NCBI RefSeq assembly: GCF_016756535.1
Contig: NZ_AP023247.1
Coordinates: forward strand, 4,960,501 to 5,024,500
Length of the DNA: 64,000 nucleotides
Origin: Mesorhizobium sp. 131-2-1
Lineage (GTDB): Bacteria > Pseudomonadota > Alphaproteobacteria > Rhizobiales > Rhizobiaceae
Direction of reading: 5' to 3'
The notes beneath the pieces are model-generated. The model searched no databases and was not told the DNA's origin. It saw only the letters and a list, made by a program, of their open reading frames with translations. Position numbers and translations under genes: made by a program. Positions 28,101 to 36,123 of this stretch are shown here, piece by piece. Position 1 is the first letter of the stretch; every line of letters starts with the position of its first letter.

Positions 28101-28641
28101 GCTCTTCCACGCCGTGCTGCTGGGCCTTATCGGCGCCGGCATCGTCCACATCATCGTTTTGATGCTGGTGCCGGAATTCTCCGAGCGCGATGCCTGGTCG
28201 CGGCTGGCGATGGCTTCGGACCTCTACAGGATGACCAGGCTCGACGCCGAGGCCGGCGGCGCGCCGGTGGTGAAATCGGTCGATCCGCTCTTCTACGCGG
28301 CCGCCTGCCGCTTCGACCTCGCCGAAGGCATGGTGCGCATCAAGGCGCCGGGCCACGTGCCGTTCTGGTCGGTCTCGGTCTACGACCGCAACGGCCACAA
28401 TTTCTATTCCTTCAACGACCACACCGCGACCGACGGCGTGCTCGACACGGTGGTGCTGACGCCGGCGCAGATGATCGATGTGCGCCGGGCGCTTCCGGAG
28501 GAGTTGCAGGGCGCGATCTTCGTCGAGGCGCCGATCGAGGAAGGCATCTTCGTCATCCGCGCCTTCGTGCCGGACGACAGCTGGAAACCGATCGTGTCGC
28601 GGTTCCTGGAGCAGAGCTCCTGCGAATTGCAGGACTATTGA
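28093..28641 (+). CDS. DUF1254 domain membrane protein
   Basis: A 182-residue protein with one N-terminal membrane helix (about 5-26). The DUF1254 body includes VDPLFYAAACRFDL, HVPFWSVSVYDRNGHNFYSFND and a closing stretch with one more Cys. Its ATG lies inside the end of the DUF1214 gene, so translation is coupled and the two products probably act together at the envelope. A palindromic repeat follows 28 nt after the stop. Confidence 0.85.
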   Translation: MRRLFHAVLLGLIGAGIVHIIVLMLVPEFSERDAWSRLAMASDLYRMTRLDAEAGGAPVVKSVDPLFYAAACRFDLAEGMVRIKAPGHVPFWSVSVYDRNGHNFYSFNDHTATDGVLDTVVLTPAQMIDVRRALPEELQGAIFVEAPIEEGIFVIRAFVPDDSWKPIVSRFLEQSSCELQDY

Positions 28642-28669
28642 TCCGCCGGCGCACGAGGGATTCCAAGTG

Positions 28670-28697
28670 CTAGAGCGTCTTTTGCGCAGCGCTCTAG
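28670..28697. repeat. Short palindrome CTAGAGCG...CGCTCTAG
   Basis: Eight-base perfect arms (28670-28677 and 28690-28697) around a 12-nt loop. It overlaps the stop codon of the small minus-strand gene and follows the DUF1254 gene. A related element with arms TACAGCG/CGCTGTA is at 58457-58484. This looks like a dispersed rhizobial hairpin rather than a terminator, because no T-run follows. Confidence 0.5.
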
Positions 28698-28876
28698 TGA
28701 TGCGGAATAGGCGTCCGCGGCGGCTTGTCCGGACCCGCCGGCCGCGACTGGCCGTTCAGCGGCGGCTGTTCATAGCGGACGCCGGGGAAGATAATCACCG
28801 CCGCCGGCGTGCCGGTGTCCTGAACTGTTCGATTTACGGGTGCCGGTCGCGGCACGAAAGACAGTACCATGCCCAT
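28694..28876 (-). CDS. Small conserved-looking protein (60 residues)
   Basis: A 60-residue frame starting MGMVLSFVPRPAPVNR, with AGAGGA about 12 nt upstream of the ATG; an ATG two codons later is possible. It is Pro/Arg-rich, with a short beta-type core (AAVIIFPGVRYE). No family is recognised. An upstream CtrA-like box lies 75 nt before the start. Confidence 0.5.
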   Translation of the reverse strand: MGMVLSFVPRPAPVNRTVQDTGTPAAVIIFPGVRYEQPPLNGQSRPAGPDKPPRTPIPHH

Positions 28877-28950
28877 GGTTCGCGTATTCCTCTCGGTTGC
28901 CCCGGAGCACAACGCAACGCCTCCAAATATGATTAAGGCGGGCAGAGGGT

Positions 28951-29141
28951 TAACGGAGCGTAAATTAACGGGCTGTTTTTTCAGCTAAATTCGCTGAAAC
29001 GCTCAAAACATTTGGCCCGAAACCTCAAACGCTCTTCCGGTCCGGTTAATCACGTATCAGCCGGACCTTTTCACGTCTGTGGCGCACTTCACCGATTTGG
29101 AGTTGCCTATGCGTTTGGGCCTTAGGTTAACGGGGCGCTAA
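28951..29141. promoter_or_regulatory. Two CtrA-like boxes in a 365-nt gene-free interval
   Basis: TTAA-N7-TAAA (28951-28965) and TTAA-N7-CTAA (29127-29141) have nearly the same spacer (CGGAGCG and CGGGGCG). The alphaproteobacterial CtrA consensus is TTAA-N7-TTAA. They lie between the divergent small gene and the DUF2336 gene. Otherwise the interval 28877-29241 shows only a weak hairpin (CAGC...GCTG near 28983) and no gene. Confidence 0.4.
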
Positions 29142-29241
29142 CGGATCGCCGCTAATTTGAACTTTGTTCTCTGGCGACGCGCAACCGGCACGGTTCGGTC
29201 GAGCGTCGCCGGGGTTGTGTCGAGTATCGGGCGTATCCTCC

Positions 29242-30297
29242 GTGTCATCTTCGGATTTCAGGCAAATCGCTGTTCGGACGGAGGCGGGAAAGGCCGAAAG
29301 GCTGTTCCGCGCCGCGGTTTCCGCCTTCTGCTCGCTCACCCGTCCCTCGCGCCGCGAGATCAGCCAGCTCGAGGACCTGACGCTGCCACTGTTCGACGAC
29401 GTATCGGTCGAATCGCGCCGCTACGTCGCCGCCGCGCTGTCCGAATGCGAATATGCGCCCCCCGCCCTGGTGCGGCGGCTGGCGGAAGAGCCGGTCGAAA
29501 CCGCGGCGCCGCTGCTCACCCGCTCGCGGGCGCTGAGCGACATAGACCTCATCGCGCTGATCGGCCGCCACGGCCTGCCGCATGCGCGCGCCATCGCCCG
29601 CCGCAAGGGGTTGAACCCGACCATCGCGGACCTGATCAAGGCGCTGGAAAAGCCGATGCTGGTCAGGGTGCGGCCGCCACAGCCCATCGTCCAGGCATTG
29701 CCCGCGACGGCCGAGCCGGCACCCGCAACGGCCGATGCGGCACCGACCATGGACGAGCCCGCGATTGCCGCCGGCGCGGACGTGCGCGAGGCGCCCGGCA
29801 TCGCCGCCGAAAATGCCAGGCGCCGGCTGCGCGCGATGATGCGGCCCGAAGCTGGAACCGAGAGCGTCAATCCGTTTATCGCCCCGTCGACCTACAGCAA
29901 GCTGCGCGAGACGGCGCTGACCGGCAACGCCGCCTTCTTCCAGACGGCGCTGGCGGACGCGCTCGATATCGATTTCCAGACGGCGCGGGCGCTGACCGAA
30001 CAGGCAAGCTATGCCGCGCTGCTTGCCGCCTTGCGCGCGCTCGACCTCAACGAGGACCGGGCCTTCCTGATCGCCGTCGCCGTATATCCCCGGGAGTTTC
30101 CGCACCCGCAGGCGATCCGCCTGTTCCTCGACCGCTACCGCCTGCTGCACCGCGAGGCCGCACTCGACAAGGTGCGCGCCTGGAAGGCCGAGACCCTGTC
30201 GCGGGCGATCCGCGGCAATGCAAGCGAGGTGGCGAATGCCGAGGAACGCAGGGCCTCGAACAGCGACGACGCGGTCGCAAACCTCAAGGCGTCATGA
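29242..30297 (+). CDS. DUF2336 domain protein
   Basis: A cytoplasmic helical-repeat protein of about 351 residues. The N-terminal half carries the DUF2336 pattern of short HEAT-like repeats (LTLPLFDDVSVESRRYVAAA, APPALVRRLAEEPVETAAPL, SDIDLIALIGRHG). An Ala/Pro-rich linker (about 165-200) separates a second helical domain. The start is uncertain: a GTG at 29242 gives SSSDFRQIAVRTEAG, and TTG codons upstream are alternatives. It ends 6 nt inside the convergent DUF1491 gene. Function unknown; the family recurs near cell-cycle genes in alphaproteobacteria. Confidence 0.8.
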   Translation: MSSSDFRQIAVRTEAGKAERLFRAAVSAFCSLTRPSRREISQLEDLTLPLFDDVSVESRRYVAAALSECEYAPPALVRRLAEEPVETAAPLLTRSRALSDIDLIALIGRHGLPHARAIARRKGLNPTIADLIKALEKPMLVRVRPPQPIVQALPATAEPAPATADAAPTMDEPAIAAGADVREAPGIAAENARRRLRAMMRPEAGTESVNPFIAPSTYSKLRETALTGNAAFFQTALADALDIDFQTARALTEQASYAALLAALRALDLNEDRAFLIAVAVYPREFPHPQAIRLFLDRYRLLHREAALDKVRAWKAETLSRAIRGNASEVANAEERRASNSDDAVANLKAS

Positions 30298-30642
30298 GTC
30301 CATCTTGACGGACAAAAGCTCCTCTACCGGAACGGCGCCGGCCTCGATCTCCACCACCCAGATGTCGGGATCGAATTTCTTCTCGCGCTCCAGCCTGGCG
30401 TCGAACGGCGCGGCATCGTCACCGGCACCAAGCAGGCTGAAGAAGCGCTCGTCGGGCTTGGCCGAATCGTAGCTGGTCTGCGGCGCCGGCCCGAACAGGG
30501 CGACCTCGCCCAGGCGGCCGCGCGACAGCACGAAGACCGCACCCGCCTCGGCCGCGCCGCGCTTGACCACCGCGGCAAAACCGCCGGCAGCGAACACCCG
30601 GCGCAAGAGGGCCGACACCCACAGATCGGTGGTCACGCGCAT
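30292..30642 (-). CDS. DUF1491 family protein
   Basis: A 116-residue protein typical of DUF1491: it begins MRVTTDLWVSALLRRVF and contains GEVALFGPAPQTSYD and the closing FDPDIWVVEIEA. Alphaproteobacteria-specific, no known function. Its 3' end overlaps the DUF2336 gene by 6 nt. It follows the peptidoglycan-binding gene by 83 nt on the same strand, so it may share that transcript. Confidence 0.85.
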   Translation of the reverse strand: MRVTTDLWVSALLRRVFAAGGFAAVVKRGAAEAGAVFVLSRGRLGEVALFGPAPQTSYDSAKPDERFFSLLGAGDDAAPFDARLEREKKFDPDIWVVEIEAGAVPVEELLSVKMDS

Positions 30643-30725
30643 GGCAGGATTCCGGACGACATGCGCGGCTCCTTACAGCATCGGGCCGGAAACCAAAACA
30701 GATTGCCCCAGCTGTCGCCCGGCGC

Positions 30726-31505
30726 TCAGTTGGTGAGGCCGATCTCGCGCATCTTGACGTAGACGATCTCGTCGGGCTCGCCGGTCTCAGGTAAGCCGAA
30801 CAACGACTGGAACTCCTTGATCGCCGCCTTGGTGCGGGCGCCGACGACGCCGTCGAGCTGCATGTCGTTATTGCCGAAGGCCTTCAACCCGGCCTGGATC
30901 TTGATGATGCGGGCGTCGGGCGTCTGCGCGGCAGCATCGGCCGGCGCGGAGACCGGAATTGGGACCGGCGCGGACGCCGCTGCCGGGGCCATGGCGCTGT
31001 CCACCGGCCTCGGAACAGGATGCGGGATGGCCGCCGTCGTCTGCTTGGCGCCGAGCTGGTCGAGCAGAACGGCGTCGATCTCGCCGGTGACCGGCAGGCC
31101 GACCTTCTGCTGATAGGCCTGGATGGCCTTGCGCGTGTTGGGGCCGGTGATGCCGTCGACGGTGCCGGAGTAGAAATCGAGATCCTTCAATATGCCCTGG
31201 ACCTGTTCGACGGTGGGGTCGCTCTTGACCGCCGGCCGCACGATGTTGATGGTGGTCTCCGGCTCATCCGCGCCCGCCCGCGGAAAGTCCTCGATGCTCC
31301 TGGTGGCGAAGAAGGCGCCGGCATGCGGGAATGGCTGGTACCAGAGCGCGTTGGCCGAGACATAGAACAGCGTCACCAGGAAAGCGGTCGAACCGCCGAC
31401 CAGCACCGGATTGCGCGAGATCATGCCGCCGAGTGCGATCGCGCCCTCCTCGAAGGCACTGCTCTGACGCTTGACCGCCCTAGGCTGTTTTGCGGAGCGA
31501 GCCAT
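30726..31505 (-). CDS. Membrane-anchored peptidoglycan-binding protein
   Basis: A 259-residue protein with one membrane helix (about 34-56). It carries two PG_binding_1 domains: the first around VQGILKDLDFYSGTVDGITGP and the second around IIKIQAGLKAFGNNDMQLDG, separated by an Ala/Pro-rich linker. It should sit in the inner membrane with its binding domains against the wall. The ATG at 31505 has AGGGGACAGGA directly upstream. It begins 26 nt before the end of the kinase gene, so translation is probably coupled. Confidence 0.88.
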   Translation of the reverse strand: MARSAKQPRAVKRQSSAFEEGAIALGGMISRNPVLVGGSTAFLVTLFYVSANALWYQPFPHAGAFFATRSIEDFPRAGADEPETTINIVRPAVKSDPTVEQVQGILKDLDFYSGTVDGITGPNTRKAIQAYQQKVGLPVTGEIDAVLLDQLGAKQTTAAIPHPVPRPVDSAMAPAAASAPVPIPVSAPADAAAQTPDARIIKIQAGLKAFGNNDMQLDGVVGARTKAAIKEFQSLFGLPETGEPDEIVYVKMREIGLTN

Positions 31506-33351
31506 TCCTGTCCCCTTTCGCATGCCCCTTGGTCTTCACCGCGGGTATCGCCAACACCCCATCGCTCTTGTCTTTCGAACGACCTTTCGGCCCGTTCACC
31601 GGCAGGCTGATCGTCACCGTGGTGCCCTCGCCCGGCATGCTTTCGATCGACATCGTGCCGTCGTGCAGCGCCACAAGGCCCTTGACCAGCGAGAGGCCGA
31701 GCCCGGTCCCCTCGAAGCGGCGCGTATAGTCGTTCTGGATCTGCATGAACGGCTTGCCGAGATTGGCGAAATCCTCCTCGGCGATGCCGATGCCGGTATC
31801 GCTGACCCAGAAGTGCAGCCGCGAGCCGACCCGCTTGGCGCCGACCACGACATCACCACCGTCAGGCGTGAACTTGATGGCGTTGGAAACGAGGTTGATC
31901 AGGATCTGCTGCACGGCGCGGCGGTCGGCGTTGATCTCGCCCGCATCCGGCGCGATCTGCGTGGCGAGCCCGATGTGCTTGGCCTCGGCCTGCAACCGCA
32001 TCATCGACCGGCACATGTCGACCGCTTCGGCGAAGCGGAACGGCTCCGGCTCCATCGCGTAGGCGCCGGCCTCGATCCGGGAAACGTCGAGGATTGAGGT
32101 CACGACGCTGAGGAGATGCTGGCCGGAATCCCTGACCAGGCCGACATATTCCTTCTGCCGCGGATCGCCGAAGGGCCCGAACATCTCATGCAGCAGCATA
32201 TCGGAGAAGCCGATGATGGCGTTGAGCGGCGTGCGAAGCTCGTGGCTGACCACGGCGAGGAAGCGGCCCTTCGCCACTTCGGCCGCGGCGGCCGTTTCGT
32301 TGGCGGCGGCGAGCTCTTCGCGCAGCGCCGCGACATCGTCGTTTTCGCTGAGCAGCAGCGTAAAAGTGTCCTGCAGCTCGCCTCGCATCAGCTGAAGACG
32401 AAACGGCCGGAAATTGTCGGCGGCGCCTGAACCATCGCGCGGCAGCCGGATGCGCAGGTCGACCCGACGCATGGCGGCACCGTCGCGCATGTCTGCGAGC
32501 GCGGAGAGATAGTCGACACGGTCGGCGAGGTGGACGCGTTCGAACAGGCCGGTACCGAAGAGAAGCTCCGGCTGCAGCTTCAGGATGGCGCGCGCCTTGG
32601 CCGAAGCGTCCAATACCTCGCCCTGCCGGCCGAGGCGCATGACCACGGCATCGATGATATCCTCAAGCCGGTCGCCGGCAAGCGACGCAGGCTGGCTGTC
32701 CGCGTCACGGAGCGAATTCAGACGCGGGGCCAGCGTCGACGCCCAGGCCAGCGGCAAGAGCCAGTGCCAGGCGGCAATCCCAGCCGAGGCGTCTGGCAAA
32801 AGCGAGCCGGCGAAAGGCTGCAGCAGGACAGCGCCGAGCGCGGACAGTGCGCCGCAAAGGGCGGCGCGTCGCGAGCCGCCGATCCACCACGCTTCGAACG
32901 GCAGTGCAAGCGCAAGCAGCGCGATTGGCGAGGCAAGCCCGCCCGCGGAGAAGATCGCCCCGGCAAGGGCAAGGCCGCCAAGCACGAGCGCCGCACGGCC
33001 GGCAAGCGCCATCCGGCCCGATGCCGCGACCAGCAGCGCGGCGAACCAGCAAAGCCCGAAGGCGGTGAAGATCGCCGCCATCGTGACGGCGGCGCCAAGG
33101 CTCGATGTGACCAGGGTCACCGCGGCGCCGGCGGCAAGGAAGGGGGCCGCCAGCATGACGCCGATGAAGCGGCGCTGGCGCAGGCGCTCGCCCACGCCCG
33201 TTATGGTCGGATGGACCATACGTTCGCAGCCGGCAGCCATCGCGCCAGGCAATTCAGCGTATCTGGCCGTAATCGAACTCAACGCACTCGCACCCGGTCG
33301 TGAACTGCCCTGCTTTTTGCAGGTCGCTTTTGCTTGCTCTGAAACTCGCAT
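31480..33351 (-). CDS. DivJ-like sensor histidine kinase
   Basis: A kinase of about 623 residues. Four or more membrane helices (about 60-200) are followed by a PAS-like segment. The HisKA domain has FLAVVSHELRTPLNAIIGFS and a DHp region rich in DMLLHEMFGPFGDP. The ATPase domain has NLVSNAIKFTPDGG, DTGIGIAEED and GTGLGLSLVK. The sequence around the H-box is of the PleC/DivJ type that phosphorylates DivK in alphaproteobacteria, and DivJ is the closest fit by its multi-helix N-terminus. The start is uncertain (ATGs at 33351, 33240 and 33219, none with a good ribosome site). Coupled to a peptidoglycan-binding gene. Confidence 0.82.
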   Translation of the reverse strand: MRVSEQAKATCKKQGSSRPGASALSSITARYAELPGAMAAGCERMVHPTITGVGERLRQRRFIGVMLAAPFLAAGAAVTLVTSSLGAAVTMAAIFTAFGLCWFAALLVAASGRMALAGRAALVLGGLALAGAIFSAGGLASPIALLALALPFEAWWIGGSRRAALCGALSALGAVLLQPFAGSLLPDASAGIAAWHWLLPLAWASTLAPRLNSLRDADSQPASLAGDRLEDIIDAVVMRLGRQGEVLDASAKARAILKLQPELLFGTGLFERVHLADRVDYLSALADMRDGAAMRRVDLRIRLPRDGSGAADNFRPFRLQLMRGELQDTFTLLLSENDDVAALREELAAANETAAAAEVAKGRFLAVVSHELRTPLNAIIGFSDMLLHEMFGPFGDPRQKEYVGLVRDSGQHLLSVVTSILDVSRIEAGAYAMEPEPFRFAEAVDMCRSMMRLQAEAKHIGLATQIAPDAGEINADRRAVQQILINLVSNAIKFTPDGGDVVVGAKRVGSRLHFWVSDTGIGIAEEDFANLGKPFMQIQNDYTRRFEGTGLGLSLVKGLVALHDGTMSIESMPGEGTTVTISLPVNGPKGRSKDKSDGVLAIPAVKTKGHAKGDRNGSLRKTA

Positions 33352-33751
33352 CCAGCGTTTAAGGAATGGATAAGGCTGACCCGGTGGACGCCCGGCCCGC
33401 GGCAAATATTGGGACGCCGGCGCGGCAAAGCTGGGCGATCTCGCGCCATGGTAAACGGAGGGTTAGCCTCCGCAGGTGGATACGAGGCGCGCAAAACTTG
33501 ACGCCGACCGCATCCTCTTTTCAAATTATCATTAAAAAACAAAAAGTTATATGGTTATTGTAAAGTTAACGCAATCGATGAGATTTAAGCGAAACTGATT
33601 GCAAAACCAATCGTTTCGAATTTGCCTAAAATTTGAGGAAAACTTTCTGTTTGCATGCAAGCCGTCCTTTGCGCGTCTGTGCCACGATCCAGTTCATAAA
33701 GAGGTCATGCCAACGGATGCATGATCCGGTCACGGACGAGAGGGCATCAAG
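33352..33751. other. AT-rich gene-free interval between DivJ-like kinase and DUF5330 genes
   Basis: No convincing gene. Roughly 33515-33660 is strikingly AT-rich for this DNA, with runs of A and T and a TTAA...TTTAA pair near 33566-33588. It probably holds the divergent promoters of the flanking genes. GAGAGGG just before 33752 is the ribosome site of the DUF5330 gene. Confidence 0.6.
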
Positions 33752-34138
33752 ATGGGCTTTCTTATTAGAATGGCTTTCTGGTTTTCGCTGGTGCTTCTGG
33801 CGCTGCCGCTGAATGTCGGCAGCGACGAGGCCGGCCATGAGAGCGTCGGGCCGATCCAGGCGCTGTTCGCGGCACGCGAGGCGGTCGGCGACATTGCCGG
33901 CATCTGCGAGCGCAAGCCCGATGTCTGCGAGACCGGCAAATCCGCCATGCATACGATCGGCGCCCGCGCCAGGGAGACCGCCAAGATCGCTGCCGCCATG
34001 ATGGACGACACCCAGGCCGGCGACAAGGCAAGCGACGTGCAAGCGAATGGCCCCGATACGTCCGTCGCCACCGGCAGCGTGAACATCGTCCTGCCGGCAA
34101 CCGTCAACATACCGGCAAAGGCGCCGACGAAGAATTGA
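33752..34138 (+). CDS. DUF5330 exported protein
   Basis: A 128-residue protein. A signal peptide (about 1-20, MAFWFSLVLLALPLNVG) is followed by a helical core with a Cys pair (GICERKPDVCETG) and SAMHTIGARARETAKIAAAM, then a Ser/Thr/Asn-rich tail. This matches the DUF5330 family of Rhizobiales, with no known function. A strong terminator follows 22 nt after the stop, so it is monocistronic on that side. Confidence 0.85.
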   Translation: MGFLIRMAFWFSLVLLALPLNVGSDEAGHESVGPIQALFAAREAVGDIAGICERKPDVCETGKSAMHTIGARARETAKIAAAMMDDTQAGDKASDVQANGPDTSVATGSVNIVLPATVNIPAKAPTKN

Positions 34139-34160
34139 GTTTTCAGCCGCTGATTGGCGA

Positions 34161-34210
34161 CACCGCAGGCCCGTCCGACCTCTCGACGCCTGCGGTGTTT
34201 TCTTCTTTTT
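34161..34210 (+). terminator. Rho-independent terminator after the DUF5330 gene
   Basis: A 10-bp perfect stem, CACCGCAGGC (34161-34170) with GCCTGCGGTG (34188-34197), is followed by a T-rich run to 34210. Confidence 0.9.
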
Positions 34211-34248
34211 CCGTGACGCGGGGATGCCGGATGACTATATCCGGCGTA

Positions 34249-34677
34249 ATGACGACGACGATCCAGACCATCCGCGATGACTTTTCCCTGCTCGACGAGT
34301 GGGAGGACCGCTATCGCTACGTGATCGAGCTCGGCGAGGCGCTGCCGCCGTTCCCCGACACCGAGCGCAGTCCCGCCAACAAAGTGCCGGGCTGCGTCAG
34401 CCAGGTGTGGCTCACCACCGAACAGGGATCGGGGACCGATCCCGTCATCACCTTCCAGGGCGATTCGGATGCCCATATCGTGCGGGGCCTGGTCGCCATC
34501 ATGCTGGCGCTGTTTTCCGGGCGGCCGGCGAGCGAGATCCAGAAGACCGACGCGGAAGCGACACTCAAGGGGCTCGGCCTCGACGAGCATCTGTCGCCGC
34601 AACGCGCCAACGGCCTGCGCTCGATGGTCAAGCGCATCAAGCACGACGCCGAAACGGCGCTGAAGCAGACCGCCTGA
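34249..34677 (+). CDS. sufE: Cysteine desulfurase activator SufE
   Basis: A 142-residue sulfur acceptor that takes persulfide sulfur from SufS for Fe-S cluster assembly. It has the family core WEDRYRYVIELGEALPPFP and the active Cys49 in KVPGCVSQVWL, and ends in a helix RANGLRSMVKRIKHDAE. ATG 34249 gives the usual N-terminus; ATG 34231 has a GGGG ribosome site and would add six residues. Encoded alone, away from any suf operon in this window. Confidence 0.93.
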   Translation: MTTTIQTIRDDFSLLDEWEDRYRYVIELGEALPPFPDTERSPANKVPGCVSQVWLTTEQGSGTDPVITFQGDSDAHIVRGLVAIMLALFSGRPASEIQKTDAEATLKGLGLDEHLSPQRANGLRSMVKRIKHDAETALKQTA

Positions 34678-34740
34678 TCCGACAAATCGTATTTTTGGGA
34701 CGATTGGCCGGCGTGGCAACGGGCTGAGCTGCCGGCACGG

Positions 34741-34770
34741 CCAAAGCAAAACGGCGCCCGAAGGCGCCGT
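34741..34770 (-). terminator. Rho-independent terminator after mucR
   Basis: Stem ACGGCGCC (34751-34758) with GGCGCCGT (34763-34770), loop CGAA. On the minus strand it is followed by TTTGCTTTGG. It lies 28 nt past the mucR stop. Confidence 0.8.
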
Positions 34771-34797
34771 CCGGCATCGAAACGGGAAAGACCCTGT

Positions 34798-35223
34798 TCA
34801 GCGGCCCTTGCGTTTGCGGCCGAGGCCCATCTTCTTGGCAAGCTGCGAGCGGGCAGCGGCATAGTTGGGAGCGACCATCGGGTAGCTTGCGTCGAGACCC
34901 CACTTCTCACGATATTCATCGGGCGTGAGGTTGTAGTGGGTCATCAGGTGGCGCTTCAGCGATTTGAACTTCTTGCCGTCCTCAAGACAGACGATGTAGT
35001 CGTCATGGACGGAGCGCTTCGGGTTGACCGCGGGTTTCTGCTTGTCGGCGGGCGGCGCCTCGGCGGTGCCACCCACGCGCCCCAGGGCGGCATGGACATC
35101 GGCGATCAGGTTCGGCAGTTCGCCGACGGGTACGGGATTGTTGCTGACATAAGCGGCGACCACATCGGCGGTCAGCTCGATCAGCGCGTCGCTGTTTCGG
35201 GAAGGTGTTTCGGCGATATCCAT
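34798..35223 (-). CDS. mucR: MucR/Ros-family zinc-finger regulator
   Basis: A 141-residue regulator of the Ros/MucR family, controlling exopolysaccharide, motility and symbiosis or virulence genes in rhizobia and Brucella. The N-terminal oligomerisation region (about 10-50) is followed by the single finger [21 protein letters not shown], then the conserved [12 protein letters not shown], and a basic tail ([12 protein letters not shown]). In Agrobacterium Ros the ligands are Cys79, Cys82, His92 and His97. Here Cys79 and His92 are kept but position 82 is Asp. A 415-nt gap lies upstream with TA-rich tracts, and the family is often autoregulated through such sites. Confidence 0.93.
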   Translation of the reverse strand: MDIAETPSRNSDALIELTADVVAAYVSNNPVPVGELPNLIADVHAALGRVGGTAEAPPADKQKPAVNPKRSVHDDYIVCLEDGKKFKSLKRHLMTHYNLTPDEYREKWGLDASYPMVAPNYAAARSQLAKKMGLGRKRKGR

Positions 35224-35638
35224 TGTGTTCAGGCCCCAACGAGAGTTGTTTCTAACTGCGCCCTTTTTTGATCGGGCATCGCGCGAATTTCATTCAGGAA
35301 AGCGTCTCTGCGATTCGCGTCGGATTATCTTAATGATCCTACTAGTCAAGTAAGTCAATTCGCATATCGCGCTATATTCAACGATATATATCAAATATTC
35401 CCTGTTCAGCTTCAAACTTTCGTGCATCGCGTAACTTAGCGAGATTTTTTGGTCAGACCAGCACCAGGTGACGCCACGTCAATCCGCCGTTACATCAGCA
35501 AAAGCAGCTAAAATCGGCTCGATGCTTCGGCTATGCTTGACCCGCGACAGGTCGCAAGGTTTCCCGATCCTAATGAAATCACGGGTTGCAAGACATTACT
35601 GGTGCGCGTGCGACCAGGCTGGAGCGGCGGAACCGCGA
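35224..35638. promoter_or_regulatory. Gene-free interval with TA-rich tract upstream of mucR
   Basis: No gene seen. 35325-35402 is rich in TpA steps (for example GCTATATTC and GATATATATC), the type of sequence MucR proteins bind, so an autoregulatory site is plausible. The rest (35460-35638) shows no clear hairpin or gene. Confidence 0.45.
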
Positions 35639-36009
35639 TCAATAGGGCGCGATGTATTTGCCATAAACCCAGCCGGTGACGAAATGACCGTTCCGCGACG
35701 GGTCGTGCCAGATTTCGCACCAACGGTAACGGATCGTCTGCTGCTGCCTCCAGCGCGGCTGGCCCGCAATGTCGAGCAGGTTTATCCCGCCGGTGCAGCG
35801 CCCGGTCATCTGCAGCACGGTGCCGTTCGGGTAGGCGGCCTGCTTCTGCGAGATGCCCGAAGGATATTTACGCGCATTGAGCGGTCGCCGAAGGGCACGC
35901 CCGACACTTGCCAAGCGGCGAAGGCGGTTGCATGAGACTGGCCGGCGAAGGCCAGAACGGTTGAAGCGACGGCAAGAGCCGCGGCGGTGCGAGCATAGAA
36001 TATCATCAA
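35639..36009 (-). pseudogene. SH3-type exported protein broken by a one-base frameshift
   Basis: Two overlapping frames together make one sensible protein. The first (from ATG 36009) has a signal peptide and reads HATAFAAWQVSGVPFGDR. The second continues NARKYPSGISQKQAAYPNG and QTIRYRWCEIWHD, ending in GWVYGKYIAPY, a bacterial SH3-like end. The junction is near 35880-35882: adding one C on the coding strand (GACCGC-C-TCAATGCG) gives VPFGDRLNARKYPS without a break. The intact product would be about 120 residues and probably periplasmic. Either the gene is inactive or this is a sequencing error. Confidence 0.75.
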
Positions 36010-36123
36010 CTTTCCTCTCCCCAGCCCAATATCAGAGCGACCATCAGGCTATGATCGGGCCCTTGAACCGGCGCTGATCGGCGTGTTCATTTGCCATTCA
36101 AGCAACTTCCACAGCGAGACGTA

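Noticed and set aside
34741..34770. Terminator for sufE on the plus strand
   Set aside because: The T-run lies only on the minus strand, so it serves mucR.
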